From Phylloscopus collybita (Eukaryota > Chordata > Aves > Passeriformes > Phylloscopidae), in NCBI GenBank assembly GCA_027886175.1, contig JAJNNQ010000019.1:14370501-14434500 (forward strand): 64,000 nucleotides of DNA, given 5' to 3'. Positions 12,601-24,692 of this stretch are shown here, piece by piece (the stretch's first letter is position 1; every line of letters starts with the position of its first letter). A program made the translations under genes and the position numbers. The notes below the pieces were generated by a model that saw only the letters and a program-made list of their open reading frames with translations, searched no databases and was not told the DNA's origin.

Positions 12601-15600
12601 GGAATCTCCTGACTACTTGATGGCAGGAAGAGTCATTTAAAAGTCTTTCTACTAAATTAGATAGGAAAAATATGCTCAGTATATAGCAAAACCACCACAT
12701 TTAAATGCTAGAAAAAGCCGGGCTGGTAATTCCTGTAATAAATTACCATTGCAGGGGATCAAAATTGCTAAATCTGTGTCATGGTGATAATAAAAACACT
12801 GTTGTCCAAACTTGCCTGAGAGCCAGTCGCATTTTTAGCTATTTCTCCTTCACTCTATCTAAATATTTCCTCAGATAACACTTGAAGAAAGCATTTCATT
12901 CACTCTAAAATCATACGTGAAGAATAACCAAAAGCAAACTATGTATTAAAAAATCAACAGAGGGCCAGCAATAACTAGTAGATTTTTGTCATTTCAGTAA
13001 ATTACATCCTCACTCAAAATACCAACTGATTCTGCTTTCAGAGCTGTGGAAGGCTTAATTTCCCTGTGCTGTGCCTATTTTTAGATACTCTACCCACAGT
13101 ATTTACCTTTAGAGGTAAAATAGCAACACAAAGTACAGGAGCCACATAATTAGAATACCTGGAGATGTTATTTTCTAGAACAGACAAAATACATGATAAA
13201 AATTTTAATATCACCACATTTGAGGTGAATGGTTTTAGGCTTCATTCATGGAAGGGTTTGACAAGCTTGGATAAGCCCGGATCTTCAGCTACTGCTGCAG
13301 AATGTGGATTGTTGGTCAGTAAAATAGTTAATTAAGTTCATTAATTCCACCCACAGTATTTAACACAACCTCTCTTTTTCATGGATCCCAGTGCAATACA
13401 TCCCCCATGGGCTGCAGAGCTGGAACAGCTGCTCAGGGCCCCAGAAAGAAGGGGGAGTTCACTCCAGAAGGGAAGAAGAGGCTTCAAAATGTTAATAGAA
13501 ATGTGCTGTGTGCATGTGAAAGTAGCATAACAGGCAGAATGCTTAACGAGTTTAATGCCAACGCAGGAAATCTAATTAGAAAATAATTTCATCTGAGAGT
13601 TCATTATGACAAACACTGACAAGCTTTAGGGAAGCTGCTGTTCTCAACAAGGAAAAATTTCAGCTGCTTTATCCCCTCAAAGTTACATATTGCCAAATGT
13701 CAGAATACTTTAATACTTATACTCTACCACAGGGCATTTATAAGACGTGAATATTGTAATATTTCCTGAAATGAAATTAATACTTGGTTACAATCCTATG
13801 GCTTTTCCTGCAGATTTTATTTTTATACAGTGTTGCTGTTTTGTTACTTTCTAGGTGAAGGTTGGTTCTTATTCCTGCTGTTACAACTCCATTTCTACAG
13901 GCAGGAGAGAGGAATTCAGTATCCTCTGAAGCCCCACTAAGCATTACTGCTGAAAACCACCTAGAAATGATTCTATTAATTTCAGTCACTCTTTCAGGAT
14001 TGATCTTTCAGGATTCAGGATTTTCTATACCTGAAAGTTGGACTTAAGTAATTATGAAATCATTTCATTTAGGATGTGATTTCATCCTGACAGATCCAAC
14101 TCTGGATAAATTCATGGCTACAAGTGCTAGAAAGCTCTGCACATCCTACCAAAGAGCTACAAAAAAAAAAGGCAGCCAAACTTGGAAGGCAGCTGCTCTA
14201 ACCTCAGGCTACAGCTGGGATTCCTGTATTCTCTATTATTATTTTTGTTGCACAACCACAGTTTGTGCAGTTTTTCACCAAACAGGGCAACAGAGACCTT
14301 GTATACTTTGAATTAATTGCATTTTGCAAAGCACTTAGAAAATGTGGGAGGAGAGTTCCCAACTTAAGATCAGTGCTGTTCCTCTGTAACTACCAGAAGT
14401 TGAAAAGCTTTCCTTCCCACTCAGAGGACAAATCCATCAACCTCCACGTGATCAAAGCCCAACAATGGTGGTACCTGGTTCTGAGAAGGTATCGCTGATG
14501 TCATCGTCCTTATCGTCCTCGTAATCCTCTTCCTCATCATCGTTTTCAGACAGCTCGTGTTCACTGCCAAATCCTTCGTCATGGTCCTCATCTTCAATAT
14601 CATCCTCATCCTCCTCCTCTTCCTCGGGGTCTGCTTTGACTGACTGTTCACCCAAAGTGTCTGTTACAAAAAGAGAATAATTGTGCTCTTCTTTCTTCTG
14701 CGAGGAGTCCGAGACGGACGTGCTGGCGGAAAGGCTGCTCTCGGCCACGGCCAGCCCTGGGCTCTCCTGGGGAGGGCTGAGGAGCAGCTCTTGAGTCTCT
14801 TTAAAAGGCAAGCCAGGAGTTGTACTGTGACCATGGGGGGACTCCAGTCCTTTTCTCTCTTGTCTCTTTGCTACAGCCCCACAGAAGCAGGTGTTTTCCT
14901 TGGCTGCGTCAGCGTGCGCCTGGCTCAGCACGGGCCTGCTCTGCGGCAAGGGGTTGATCTTTACTTTCGCCTTTTTAACATAGTCTTTACATTCAACGTG
15001 AATGTTCACCTTTTCACTGCTGTACACGTTGGTCTTGGCCATGATCTGTGTGCTGGAAGCAGGCTGGCTGCCAGGCTTGCTGGCCTTCTGGGCACAGTCC
15101 GACAGCGCGGCCTCGGCCTGCACGTTCTTGGAGGAGCAGACCGGCGCCGCTGCTCTGCTCGCCATTTTTTTGCCAGGTAACAAAGAATTTAAAGGGTTTT
15201 GTTTTACACTAAAGAGCAAATCAGGGTAATAGAGTGAATCTGAGACAGGCTGGGAGTCCTCGCTGTTCAGCTGAGCCAGCGTGGGTGTTTTGCTTATGAC
15301 CTCTTCGTCCTGGTATGGGCTTGAAAAGTCATCCAGGCCCAGGTAATCCACCTCTTTTGTTCCCCAGATGTCACAGCTGGTTAATTTAGTGTACTTAGTT
15401 AGGTCTTCACAGTAGGTATCCCACTGCTCCCACTTGGAGGTGAAAGCAGCTTCTTTGTCCAGGATGTCCGTAAAAGACTCCAAGTTCTCAAGGTCTTTGC
15501 AGTCCTCCATCAAAAGCAAGTTGTCCCTGGAGCTTTGCTGGTAGTCCATTTCTCTGTCCTGTGCACAATAAGATAAGTTAAAAGTTAATACCAAGTAAGT

Positions 15601-17473
15601 ACCCATCATCTCTTTTCTCTACTTAATCTGGTAAGAGGAGCTCAATTCCAGTGAAGTATGAGAGAGTGGTGACATAGGAAGAGACCTCAACTTTCAACTA
15701 AAAGCTTCTTTTGAAGGTCAGAATGAAGTTCAGCTCCTGTGCTTCGGCAACAGATCTTTCTGAAGACACTGCTCTTCCTATAACACTGTATTTTCCTGCT
15801 ATTGCACATCCATCTGTTCATCAGGAACTAAACCAGTACCAATATCCATGTATTTAAAATAAGAAAGACATCACAGGCATCTCTACAATCTAGGTCAATC
15901 TTTGCTTAACAGAATATGTTTGAGTTCACCAGTTCCTGGAAAACCTCATTCTAGCAGGACCAATTCATGGCCATGAGTGACCTTTCTCCTCTGATGCAGG
16001 GAGAAAATGAAAAAGGGAATGCTCATATAAGTAGCTTTATTTTCCCTCCTCTGCATTCACAGCTTGGGTGAGGTAGAACAGAGCAGGGGGAAATCCTTCC
16101 CTGGGAGAGTGGGCAGACTGTGGCACAGGGTGCCCAGAGAAGCTGTGGCTGCCCCTGGATCCCTGGAAGTGTCCAAGGTCAGGCTGGACAGGGCTTGGAG
16201 CACCCTGAGACAGTGGAAAGTGGATTTGAGCCTGTCCCAAAGGCCAGTTTGAAGAAATTCCTGCTGAGGAAGCATCACATTTGCTGGGCAAGCACTCCAG
16301 CTCTTCCCTAATCAGCAGCCACCAATAATGAATAATTTCCCAGCATTCTTGAACCAACATCCCTTTTTTATTCCATCAGGAACTGATGTCAGTCAAGAAG
16401 ATGAAATTCTGGGCACACACAGGTGACCTACCAGTTCATACATGAAGTCTGGATCCGAGCTGCTCGCCAGGAGATCCGTGCTCATCAGAGTCTGCTCTGA
16501 AAAGAGGTGGCTCCGAAAGGCATCCCCAAAAGGAGGGTCCATTCCACTCACACTGGGCTACAACACAATGGACAGACATTTCAAACATGATATAAGAAGG
16601 CACAGTTTCATCTTCAACAAACAGAAAGAGGATCAGCATTTCCTCCAAGTCTCCAAAGGTTTTTACCATCACAGAGAAGCACATCATTCCCCAGAAACAG
16701 AGAACGCTTCAAGAGCAGCTGACAACATGCAGGAGCAATCAAAGGACACATTTCTATCTACCACAGAGCTGCAAGAGCATTCACTGCTCCTTCATTCTTC
16801 CCTGTTGGTTTCAAAGTCTTATGTTTGCCAAGTTTTGGGATATGTTGGCATTTGTAGAGGATAAGGGCCAGTCCTGGCAAGATCTGGGAGTCCCTCTAAT
16901 ACAAATCATTTTGTACTAAAGCAGTGTTGACTGTGTTTAGAGCCATTAGAACTCATAAAACTTCCACACGAAATTGTAAGGAAAGCAAAAAATTTATGAC
17001 AACTAAATCAAGATTGTTACCTCTCTCTCAAAAACGAAGTGAAATTTGGCAAAAAAAGCATTATGCAGGATGACTGGGCATGCAGGGAATGGGCAGCAAG
17101 GCCTTCTGCTGCATTTAATTCCAGACCTCAATTTCTCTTCTAGACACTCTCACCCTGAGGGTTGGGAAGGGAGAAACACTGTGCTGCTGAAAGTCATTCA
17201 GTGTGCTGAGTGTGAATCACTGCAGTAATAAAAGGCTGTTCTGCTCTCCAGGCATCCTCCCTCACCAAGAGACAATGAGGCTGAAGCTTGAACAAACACA
17301 GGACCAAGAGCAGCACCACAGCTTCCACCACAGACACTACAGGGACCCTACAAAATATACATCCTTTAATCTCTTACACATCTTCCTTCCTACTGCTGGT
17401 CAAATTTGTTCTTAAACAGAGGCAGAATTATTTACAGAAGCAAATAAAATCCCAGCAGACTTACCTGAGGCAT
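6548..17473 (-). CDS. CREBRF: CREBRF, CREB3 regulatory factor: complete spliced coding region, 8 coding exons, 638 aa
   Basis: Eight minus-strand exons (17465-17473, 16432-16557, 14475-15558, 10159-10353, 8292-8481, 7731-7804, 7256-7378, 6548-6663) add up to 1917 nt, exactly 639 codons including TAG. Every junction has GT-AG ends and matching phase. The product has a conserved N-terminal activation-like region, a glutamate/aspartate-rich stretch at about residues 353-403, a basic region with the bZIP-type pattern NKLASRACR (residues 530-538) and a leucine-zipper-like segment to about residue 580. Human CREBRF, from memory, has 639 residues, so the length fits. The family is a nuclear regulator that promotes CREB3 turnover, modulates glucocorticoid receptor signalling and is the vertebrate relative of the TORC1-responsive fly factor REPTOR. 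The product, start and frame are well supported. The UTRs are less certain. Confidence 0.96.
6825..7215 (+). mobile_element. CR1 LINE 3' fragment
   Basis: The sequence starts near GGGATGGAGCAGCTCTGCTG and contains the CAGCCTGGAGAGGAGAAG and GCCCAGAGAAGCTGTGGCTG blocks. It ends in TTCCTTCCAACTCAGGGAAT then ATGATTC, the usual CR1 3' end. It lies in CREBRF intron 7, ending about 40 bp from coding exon 7. Confidence 0.85.
7256..7378 (-). CDS. CREBRF: CREBRF coding exon 7 (residues 560-601)
   Basis: The exon is 123 nt with a TTTGCAG acceptor and a GTAAGC donor. It encodes the zipper-like segment [20 protein letters not shown] and a following [20 protein letters not shown] stretch, with split Asp560 and Gly601 codons. 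It had to be traced by splicing phase. The adjacent upstream-coordinate sequence (6825-7215) is CR1-derived and not coding. Confidence 0.95.
7731..7804 (-). CDS. CREBRF: CREBRF coding exon 6 (residues 535-560, bZIP core)
   Basis: This 74 nt exon is too short to stand out as an open frame. It has a GCCATAG acceptor and a GTAAAT donor. Translation from its phase gives [10 protein letters not shown] and on to Leu-Asn-Thr-Glu-Tyr, with Asp560 split at the junction. It completes the bZIP-type basic motif and starts the zipper. Confidence 0.95.
8093..8179. repeat. 22-bp tandem repeat, 4 copies, in CREBRF intron 5
   Basis: Four diverged units of TTTGATAAACTGGTAATT plus four bases occupy 8093-8114, 8115-8136, 8137-8158 and 8159-8179 (the last is 21 bp). 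The array lies between coding exons 5 and 6, about 110 bp from the exon 5 donor. Confidence 0.85.
8292..8481 (-). CDS. CREBRF: CREBRF coding exon 5 (residues 472-535, start of bZIP basic region)
   Basis: The exon is 190 nt with a TAACAG acceptor and a GTATGC donor. It completes Gly472, encodes 62 codons and gives two bases of Arg535. It carries [15 protein letters not shown], an amphipathic Leu-rich segment and the first half of the basic region, ending KNKLAS. The open frame continues into the intron, but the donor and the perfect in-phase join to 7731-7804 fix the exon end. Confidence 0.95.
9099..9210 (-). mobile_element. CR1 LINE 3'-end fragment
   Basis: The block GAATCACAGAATGGTTTGGG with TTGGAAGGGACCTTAAA and GGGACACCTTCCACTAGACC is the reverse complement of the CR1 3' terminus. 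The copy is only about 110 bp long. Confidence 0.85.
10159..10353 (-). CDS. CREBRF: CREBRF coding exon 4 (residues 407-472)
   Basis: The exon is 195 nt with a CTTTTAG acceptor and a GTAAGA donor. It contributes two bases to Gly407, 64 full codons and one base to Gly472. It encodes the conserved segment [20 protein letters not shown] followed by a Lys/Arg-rich patch (possible nuclear localisation signal) and the block around [10 protein letters not shown]. The Arg in that block (residue 456) is the likely counterpart of human Arg457. Confidence 0.96.
10354..14474 (-). other. CREBRF: CREBRF intron 3
   Basis: This is about 4.1 kb of AT-rich sequence with no recognisable coding exon. A weak CR1-like fragment at 10820-10900 is the only repeat I can point to. 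Confidence 0.7.
10820..10900 (-). mobile_element. Possible degraded CR1 fragment
   Basis: AATGCTCTGAGTTGGAAGAG followed by CGAGTCCAACTC resembles an eroded CR1 3' end in reverse orientation. The match is short and the call is tentative. Confidence 0.4.
14475..15558 (-). CDS. CREBRF: CREBRF large coding exon 3 (residues 46-407)
   Basis: This 1084 nt exon encodes more than half of the protein: 361 codons plus the first base of Gly407. It starts after a TGCACAG acceptor with Asp-Arg-Glu-Met-Asp-Tyr and ends at a GTACCACC donor after Ser-Glu-Pro. Visible parts are a Trp-containing conserved block ([20 protein letters not shown]), a Ser-rich middle, and a C-terminal run of about 50 residues dominated by Glu and Asp. 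The acidic run is coded by GAG/GAT/GAC repeats at about 14490-14640 and is probably the most length-variable part between species. Confidence 0.96.
16060..16250 (+). mobile_element. CR1 LINE fragment
   Basis: GGCACAGGGTGCCCAGAGAA and the CCCTGGATCCCTGGAAGTGT block mark CR1 in forward orientation. The typical 3' terminus is missing or diverged. It lies in CREBRF intron 2, about 180 bp from coding exon 2. Confidence 0.75.
16432..16557 (-). CDS. CREBRF: CREBRF coding exon 2 (residues 4-45)
   Basis: The exon is 126 nt and exactly 42 codons. It has a TTGTAG acceptor and a GTAGGT donor. It encodes the conserved N-terminal block that begins Pro-Ser-Val-Ser-Gly-Met-Asp-Pro and ends Asp-Phe-Met-Tyr-Glu-Leu. 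It joins the large exon in phase 0 at Leu|Asp-Arg-Glu-Met. Confidence 0.95.
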
Positions 17474-17642
17474 TTCCAAGCCCAGATTCCCCAAATCCAA
17501 TTCCAAACTTCTTGTTTTATTCACTTGTAGATTCCTTTCCAGCTTTACTTCAGTCTCAGGGAGTTTACACTATCCATGCAATGAAATTTTTCCTTAGGAT
17601 AACTTCAGTTCACCCTGATGGAGCTTTTCTATTTGTCGACTT
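17465..17642 (-). CDS. CREBRF: CREBRF first coding exon (mostly 5'UTR; codes only Met-Pro-Gln)
   Basis: The coding part is only 9 nt, 17465-17473: ATG CCT CAG, followed directly by a GTAAGT donor. These are the first three residues of CREBRF, and the next exon continues with Pro-Ser-Val-Ser-Gly at a codon boundary. The upstream limit at 17642 is inferred from a good acceptor (pyrimidine-rich tract ending TGCACAG), which would give about 169 nt of 5'UTR in this exon. The start codon and donor are solid. The 5' edge is a prediction. Confidence 0.85.
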
Positions 17643-20391
17643 CTGTGCAGAATAAACACAGCAAACCCCCAAGGAGGTGAGTAATCCTTCACCAACAAGG
17701 TGAAAGCTTAAAAAACAGCCAAAGGCAAGAATTTCCCCTGAAAACTGTTTTTTCCTCATGCTGGAACATATAGAAATTTTCTTCCTCTGCCATCTTTCAT
17801 TGAATGAAAAGCCACAGATGCTAGAGAACAGAGTTGCTGCAAAAATTTTTTTGGCCAAGTTACATTTTGTTGCCTTTTTTCCTCTCTGCTGAGACCAGCA
17901 GCTCTACAGACACACCTGAAGAGAAAACCCTGCCAAATTGGGAACAATAATCAGCACACTGCTGGGTATCCAAGAGAGACACAACCTTTGTGACTAATGT
18001 AACAGAGCCAATAAACTCTAAAAATGTCTCAGGCAAAAGCCTCCAAATACAAATTTCAGAACAGGCTGAAATGCTGTTTCAGTGGTATCTCCTTTTCTTC
18101 AGGGATGAATCCATCCAGCATCAGATAAGATTACATCAATCACTCACATAGCAACATCTAGTGGTAGAGGATCACAGAAACCATCCAGCAGCAGAATGGA
18201 AGAGACAGATTTCCCCAAGAGAACAAATTAAAAACTGCCAAATTCACAGCTGTCTAATAAAATATCTTCTCTATTAATTCAAGTAAGGCACACTGCTGAA
18301 ATTGGGCCAATTTATCTACTGGTAGCTTTACCAGTTTGGAAGTTTCTACAGACCTGCTCTACTTCATATGTTTGTCTACTGATTCTTCTGAGCTTAATCC
18401 AGCATTTTGAACAGTGTAAGGAAAACCCTCAGTCAGCATTGCTCCTAAGTCAGACTTCGGTGCAATCTGCTCAGGCTGTGTTTATTCTCCTCTTTTGAAA
18501 AACAAATAGTAAACTCTAAGCGTTCTCCCACAGCTCAGAACCCTCCCCCAGCAGCACATGACAGCATCCCCGTGATTATTCCTACTTTCAGATGGTATCT
18601 CAGCTAGTTTGTCCTCTTTAGCATATGGACCATCAGACTGTGGTAAAAACAGACACTATGCAAAGAAGTCTTTACTTATCAAAACAGCCTGCTTTGCAAA
18701 GAGCAGCTGGAATATAAAGAACAACAGTTACAGGTCCAGTTACACAGGAGTTCTCAACTGAACCCTTGCTACCCCTGCCAGAGTGGCCATTCCTCACAGG
18801 GCCCTGTGATGAGTGAGCCAGTTCCTTGTAAGAAAAGCTCCTTTCTGCTCCAAAACCTCCAGGGAACCCTTCACTTTTTTAAAAGCAACATTTAAAGTGA
18901 AGTTTATGCCTCAGCAAGCCCCATCTCCCTTCACCCAGCAAAGGCCACGCCACAGCAGGACTGGTCCTTCCCAGGTGGGGACGTGGCAGGAATGACCGAA
19001 TCAGTTCTCAGCCTCACCTGGGCTGGGAGAAAGGGCCTGTCCTTTAAAACAAGCACAGGATGTTCTCAGGCACAGAGAGGGAGGCAAGGTTATGATCCCA
19101 AACACCTGAACACTTCTTTCCATGCTGATTGGTGCCTTTTCCACCAGCACATCAGATTAATACTTTGACATCACCAGCAGACTGCATTCACAAGAAGACT
19201 GCCAGAGTTTTCCGTGATACAAAAGGGAAAGAAAGGAAACATTTGCTGCTTCTTCACTGGATATTCAGCCAGCAAAGAGGGGTGAAACTTTATCTCTACT
19301 GATACTGATTTCAGTAATAACCAACCAACAGTTCCAGGTGCCAGCTTTTGGATCACTTCCAAATCCTCAAAACAAACATTAAAGGCTCAAAATACTTTTA
19401 CCATCTCCAAGACTGGAGTGATAAGCTTCTTGCACTATTTAAGAATGCCAGTGCATTTAAGAATGCCATGTCCTCTCAGGTCAAAGCAGTGCATCAGCTA
19501 ACCTGATTATTCCCGTAATTCTCTTTATATTTCATTCTTGACTTTTTATGATATTAATATTTAAATGTGACTTGAGTCTCAGTAGGATCTAGTTGACTAT
19601 TCCACAATTTAGGATTTTTCTTAGTAGCTCTGTGGAGGGGGAAAACACAGTGAGGCCATGAAAAGAAAAACACTGCCTCAGGGAGCTGCACAATCCAGAT
19701 ATCCTTCACGCTCCCAGCAAAGCAGCCCTACTTCCAACTGCTTTCCAAATTTCCCAGAAAGATCAAGGTCATCACTAAAAGCCTCCTGCTGTTTATACTT
19801 AACTACCAGTGTTTCTTCACAAACCGGTAAATAAAGATGTATGGCACAAGTCAATGGCACATATGGAAGCACAGGTGTAAAATCAGAACTTGCTGTGAAG
19901 GAAAGTAATTGGTAGACTGCAGTTCAAGTCGCATTTTTACAGAATTTATCATTACTGGCACTTTCAGCCCAAGACTGAGTTAGAAAAGAATAGTCCAGCT
20001 GTTGTGTTATCTATAATGAATGCAGCTCTGAATGAACTAAAAGAGCTGTGGCAGAGCTCAAGTACAGCAGCACTAAGAATTACTGCAGATAAATATAGCA
20101 GGAATTTCTACTTCAGGACAATTTCCATTAATGCCTTCCATCAGCCCTTCCCAAATGCAGAGACACAGGTGGAATACAGAGCCCGGAGCAGCGGGCAGGG
20201 TGCCGGCTCCTCTGGCAACAGCCTGCAGGGAAATCAGATTAAGGTGATTAAGGAGCCAGGCCCGGAGCTGGTTCCGTGTTTGAAGGTCTGGAGTCACATC
20301 AGTGCCCAGCTCTGCTCCTGCGAGGAGCCTCCTTCCCTCACTGGGGCCTGAGGAAGGGCAGGACACCTCCTGAGGGAGCCACAACGCACAT

Positions 20392-20690
20392 GGAGAGGGA
20401 CTCTTCCCAAGGGATGGAGTGACGGACACCAGGAATGGCTTCAAGCTGACAGAGAGTGGGGTTAGATGGGATATTGGGAAGGAATTCCTCCCTGTGAGGG
20501 TGGTGAGGCCCTGGCACAGGGTGCCCAGAGAAGCTGTGGCTGCCCCATCCCTGAAAGCATTCCAGGCTGGGTTGGATGAGGCTTGGAGCAACCTAGGATA
20601 GTGGAAGGTGTCCCTGCCTGTGGCAGGGGGTTAAAATGAAATAATCTTTAAGGTCCTGTCCAGCCCAAACCATTCCATGATTCTGATCTC
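20392..20690 (+). mobile_element. CR1 LINE 3' fragment
   Basis: This runs from GACTCTTCCCAAGGGATGGA through GCCCAGAGAAGCTGTGGCTG to AACCATTCCATGATTCTGAT, a complete forward CR1 3' end within CREBRF intron 1. Confidence 0.85.
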
Positions 20691-21799
20691 GGGAACAGCT
20701 ACGTCTATCTAACATTTAAGAATGTGGGCTACTGATGGAGGCATGCACATGTACATTGGTTAAAATCCCATCAGTCATCAACAAGGAACCAAATCCTGTT
20801 CTGTGGAGTTAACACCTAATTAATCTAATGACAAAGCCTAATTAAAAATGATCCCCTGTATTTAATATTTACTTGCTGAAGAGGAACAGTTGTTCCAAGA
20901 CGCACAGGAGACTGAATTTCACACAGGGGAGCAGCAGGTGCATTACCTGGGATTATTGTCTAACACAGCCCACAGCAGGAGCTAAACTCCAAATATGCAG
21001 CATTTAGGACACACAGTGCAGCTCCTGTGCATGTGCTGCCTCTTGGGCCACTAAAACACCCTCTTACCACAACACAGCACTTCCAAAGAAGCCCCTAGAA
21101 GAGAAAACCCACTAATTTAGCTTTTAGCTTAGCACCTCTGGAAGTCTTTCTTGGTCACCTGCGTGAATCATTTGTACCGTGGCTGTAACGAAAGGTGCTA
21201 TTTCTGGCCCAGCTCAGCTGTGTATTTTGTACCACTGGAAAGGCACATGGAGCGTGGCTGTGCTGTTTTGTTGGCTGCACAGTGCTTATTATCCCAGCAG
21301 CTAAATGCCTGCTGTAAGTGCATTACAGGAACAATTACACTTTCATGATGGTGACTGCATCACACAGCACAGCTTGTCAAAGTCACAATTTTGATGCAGG
21401 TATCAAAAAATAGCTCACGAGAGCCTGCCAGTACCAAACCTAAAAGCTCAGGCTGAAACATTCATGGCCAACTCTGAATTTTAGAGAAAGCACAAAAACT
21501 ACACCATGTGCTTGGAAAGAACCATTACGTACCATGCAATGTTTGCTGTATCTGGACATCTTATGAAATACTGGAGTTAGAGATGCAAGAAGTTCTCCTG
21601 CACGTCTCTTAAAAACATTTTTTCCTTCCACAGTTTGTGCCAACTTGTTTTCTGTTACAGAACACCCTCTGCTCAGGGCAGTCTTCAAGCTGAGAACGTG
21701 CAGAGTGCCCGTGCTGAAGTCCATCCCCGGAGGTGTCCAGGGAACATCTGGGCACGGCACTCCGGGCACTGATCTGGTTGAGAAGGTGGGAATCACTCA

Positions 21800-21850
21800 C
21801 AGCTTGGACTCGATGGCTTTGGAGGACTGCTCCAACCTCAATGAATGTGT
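21800..21850 (+). mobile_element. Possible short CR1 3'-terminal remnant
   Basis: GACTCGATGGCTTTGGAGGA followed by TCCAACCTCAATGAATGTG resembles the last 50 bp of a CR1 element. It is too short to be sure. Confidence 0.4.
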
Positions 21851-22575
21851 ATTTTCTTTCTGAATAACGTTCCTTTTTTTTTCTTTCTACATGATTCTTC
21901 AATGATTACCCAGACTTAAAAAAAAATATTTTACTTTTCTCCCCCACCACAAAGACACTAAGTTTGTTAGTACTATTATTACTATTTCATAGCAGTGAGC
22001 AAAGACACTCTTTTAAAATGTCTTCCTGTATTTCCACCCACCAGTCTCATTCCTGGACTCACAAAAGCAGCCAAGTCCCTCTTGTTGATGAAGGACTGTC
22101 GGTGAAGGATTTCTATTAAAATGCCAGCACAAGCATCTAAGGCATTATGTTCTTTGCTTTTTCTGTCCTGGAGAGAAAACAGCACCTGCTTAAAACACCC
22201 AGACCCTGAGTCTGATGGAGCATTGCCACTTAAAAGAACTAAAGATATGCTGATTGTTTCACTTCTTCGAAGCCTTTTCCCTTCAGGAGAGGGAAACTGT
22301 TACTTCACTCTCTGTTCAGGTTCCTCCACTGACCATCCCTTCCCCCTCCAGTGTAATTTTTCCAATCTTACTCGCTCACAGCAGACAGACTTCAAGACCT
22401 GGAAGTGATACCTCTAAAGAGAAGCTCTGGTTTGCAATCATACACACAACACCTCAGGCAGCAGAGCCCATGAGCCCCCAGAAGAGCATAGAACTCATGG
22501 ACCCCCCATGCCAATGGCAACTCCCAGCTCTGGGGGTGCTCCAGCTGTGCCAGCGAACAGGCAGGTCCCAGAAAC

Positions 22576-23275
22576 TGATGGAATCACAGAGTCACACAAT
22601 GGTTTGGGTGGGAAGGGAGCTTAAAGATCCTCTGGTTCCACACCCGTGCCATGTGCAGGGACACCTTCCACTGTCCCAGGCTGCTCCAAGCCCTGTCCAA
22701 CCTGGCCTTGGACACTGCCAGGGATCCAGGGGCAGCCACAGCTGCTCTGGGCACCCTGTGCCAGGGCCTGCCCACCCTCACAAGGAAGGATTTCTGCCCA
22801 AAATCCCATCTAACCCTGCTCTGTCAGTGTGAACCCATTCCCCCTTGTTCTGTCACTTGTAAATTGTCTCTCTCCATCCATCCTGTAGGTTCCCTTCAGG
22901 CACTGCAAGGCCACAGTTGTGTCACCCCAAAGCTTCTCCTCTCCAGGCTGAACAATCCCAGCTCTCCCAGCAGAGCTGCTCCATCCCTCTGCTCACCCTG
23001 CTGCCTCCTCTGGGCTCTCTCCAGCAGCTCCAGCTCCAGGCTGAGCTGGGCCCCAGGGCTGGGGCAGCTCTGCAGGTGAGCTCTCCCCTGAGCACAGGGG
23101 CAGAATCCCAACCCCTTTCCTGCTGCCCACTGGGGACCAGCCCAGGGCATGGGGGGCCCCTGGGGGCCAAGGCAGGTCCAGCTCTTGGCCACCAGCACCC
23201 CCAGCTCCTTCTCCCAGGGCTGCTCCATCTGTGCATCCCCAGCCTGTGGTTATATCCCAGCCTGCATTGATATTG
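22576..23275 (-). mobile_element. CR1 LINE fragment, about 700 bp
   Basis: This is one of the two longest CR1 copies here. It begins with the reversed 3' end (CACAGAGTCACACAATGG) and extends to the GCTGCTCCATCTGTGCATCC region. It is nearly identical over more than 600 bp to the copy at 42431-43085. Open frames across it are CR1 sequence, not genes. Confidence 0.9.
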
Positions 23276-24559
23276 ACCATCATGCAAGAGGCAGAAGCAA
23301 AAAAAAGTGATTACTTTTTAAACTAACAAACATTCTGCATCGACACATTTTGTAACTACACCCAGATTAATATAGTCCTACTAGAAGCATTTTTCTGTAT
23401 GTTCTGGAACAAAGACTGAGATTTTATTCTTATTTTAGTGCTAAGAGTGGGATGTGCAGCATGTTAAACTTATTAGAACTGTATCAACAGATTTTAATTT
23501 AAAAAAATGGCTAAATTTTAAATATTCATAGCATAAACCTTTATTAAAATAACACTGCAGAATTAGCAGAGTTGTTTGCACATGAGAATTAGTAGTAAAA
23601 CCAAAATTTGAATTTTTTTTTAAGCTGTAGATTTCCCCTGAAGCAGAGTGGAGTTACAGTAAAGGCAAAAAACAAAAGCAAAACTAAACAATTCAGCTTC
23701 CAATCTCCAGCAATATTCTACATCCTGACAGGATGGCTGTTTCTATATTTTTTCTGACAATCTTTCAGACTAAGAGAAATATAAATTCTGCAGTTTCCAG
23801 GAAAAAACAAAAAGCAACACAAGTCTTATGATGAAGGGAACGGTACAGTCTGGTCCACCCTTCATACTGTGAAATTACGATTGTTACACTCTTGTTAGAA
23901 ATGGGGCGTCTGTACCAAGTACTTCAAAGCCAGCAGCAAATTTGAAAAATGCATCAGTCAAAATAGTCCAAAAAGTAAAAAAACCCCATGGCTTAAGAGT
24001 TTAAAAACAGAAGGATTAAAAAAAAATCAGGGAAAATACTATAGCAAGGTTTAAACCTTAAATTTACAGTTTTCACAAAACATTTGGTTTAACTTTCATG
24101 CCAATGCCAACTGTCAAGCACTACTTATGCAGTGCCAAATCTTCTTATCAAAGTTTGATGTTAAAACATTCAATTAAACCTCCCAAATCACAAAGCATGG
24201 GCATGCAGGCCATGGCAATCTAAACCTGTGGGTTCCCTTATTTATCCCACACTATCAGTCTATTAATGGGACAAAAGTTTCTGTTTGTTCTCAATTAATT
24301 CCTGCTAACGCTGACTTCAATCTCTGTCCTTCACAAGGCTGTTTGCCTCTCTCACTATTTAAAAACCACCTGGGGAGGATGCTCGGGGCCCTGATGCCTC
24401 TGCTGCAGATTGCTCTTATCAGGGAATACTCTCATCAAACACAGAATAATTCCTTCTTGGCTCAGGTGAACTACTGGCCATGGACACGTCTGAGGTCTCT
24501 GAGATACCGTTATTTATGCATTTAAAAAGGAATCTGTCTGAGATCATTTTAGCAGGAAA

Positions 24560-24692
24560 GGCTTCTTGGAGAACTATCATACCCAGAGTTGTGGCTTCCC
24601 CTGGACCCCTGGAAGTGTCGAACCCATGGCAGGGGACGGAAACGAAATAATCTTTGAGTCCCTTCCAACATAAACCATCCTGGGATTCTAGG
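24560..24692 (+). mobile_element. CR1 LINE 3'-end fragment with internal deletion
   Basis: GTTGTGGCTTCCCCTGGACC leads directly into CCATGGCAGGGGACGGAAAC and CCTGGGATTCTAGG. The middle of the usual CR1 tail is shortened. Confidence 0.65.

Noticed and set aside
14683..15180. A 165-residue plus-strand open frame opposite CREBRF exon 3
   Set aside because: It is the antisense shadow of a strongly conserved coding exon and has no splice or promoter support of its own.
22254..23287. Open frames of 110-192 residues on both strands
   Set aside because: They lie in CR1 fragments and have no reverse transcriptase or endonuclease motif. The copies are 5'-truncated and non-autonomous.
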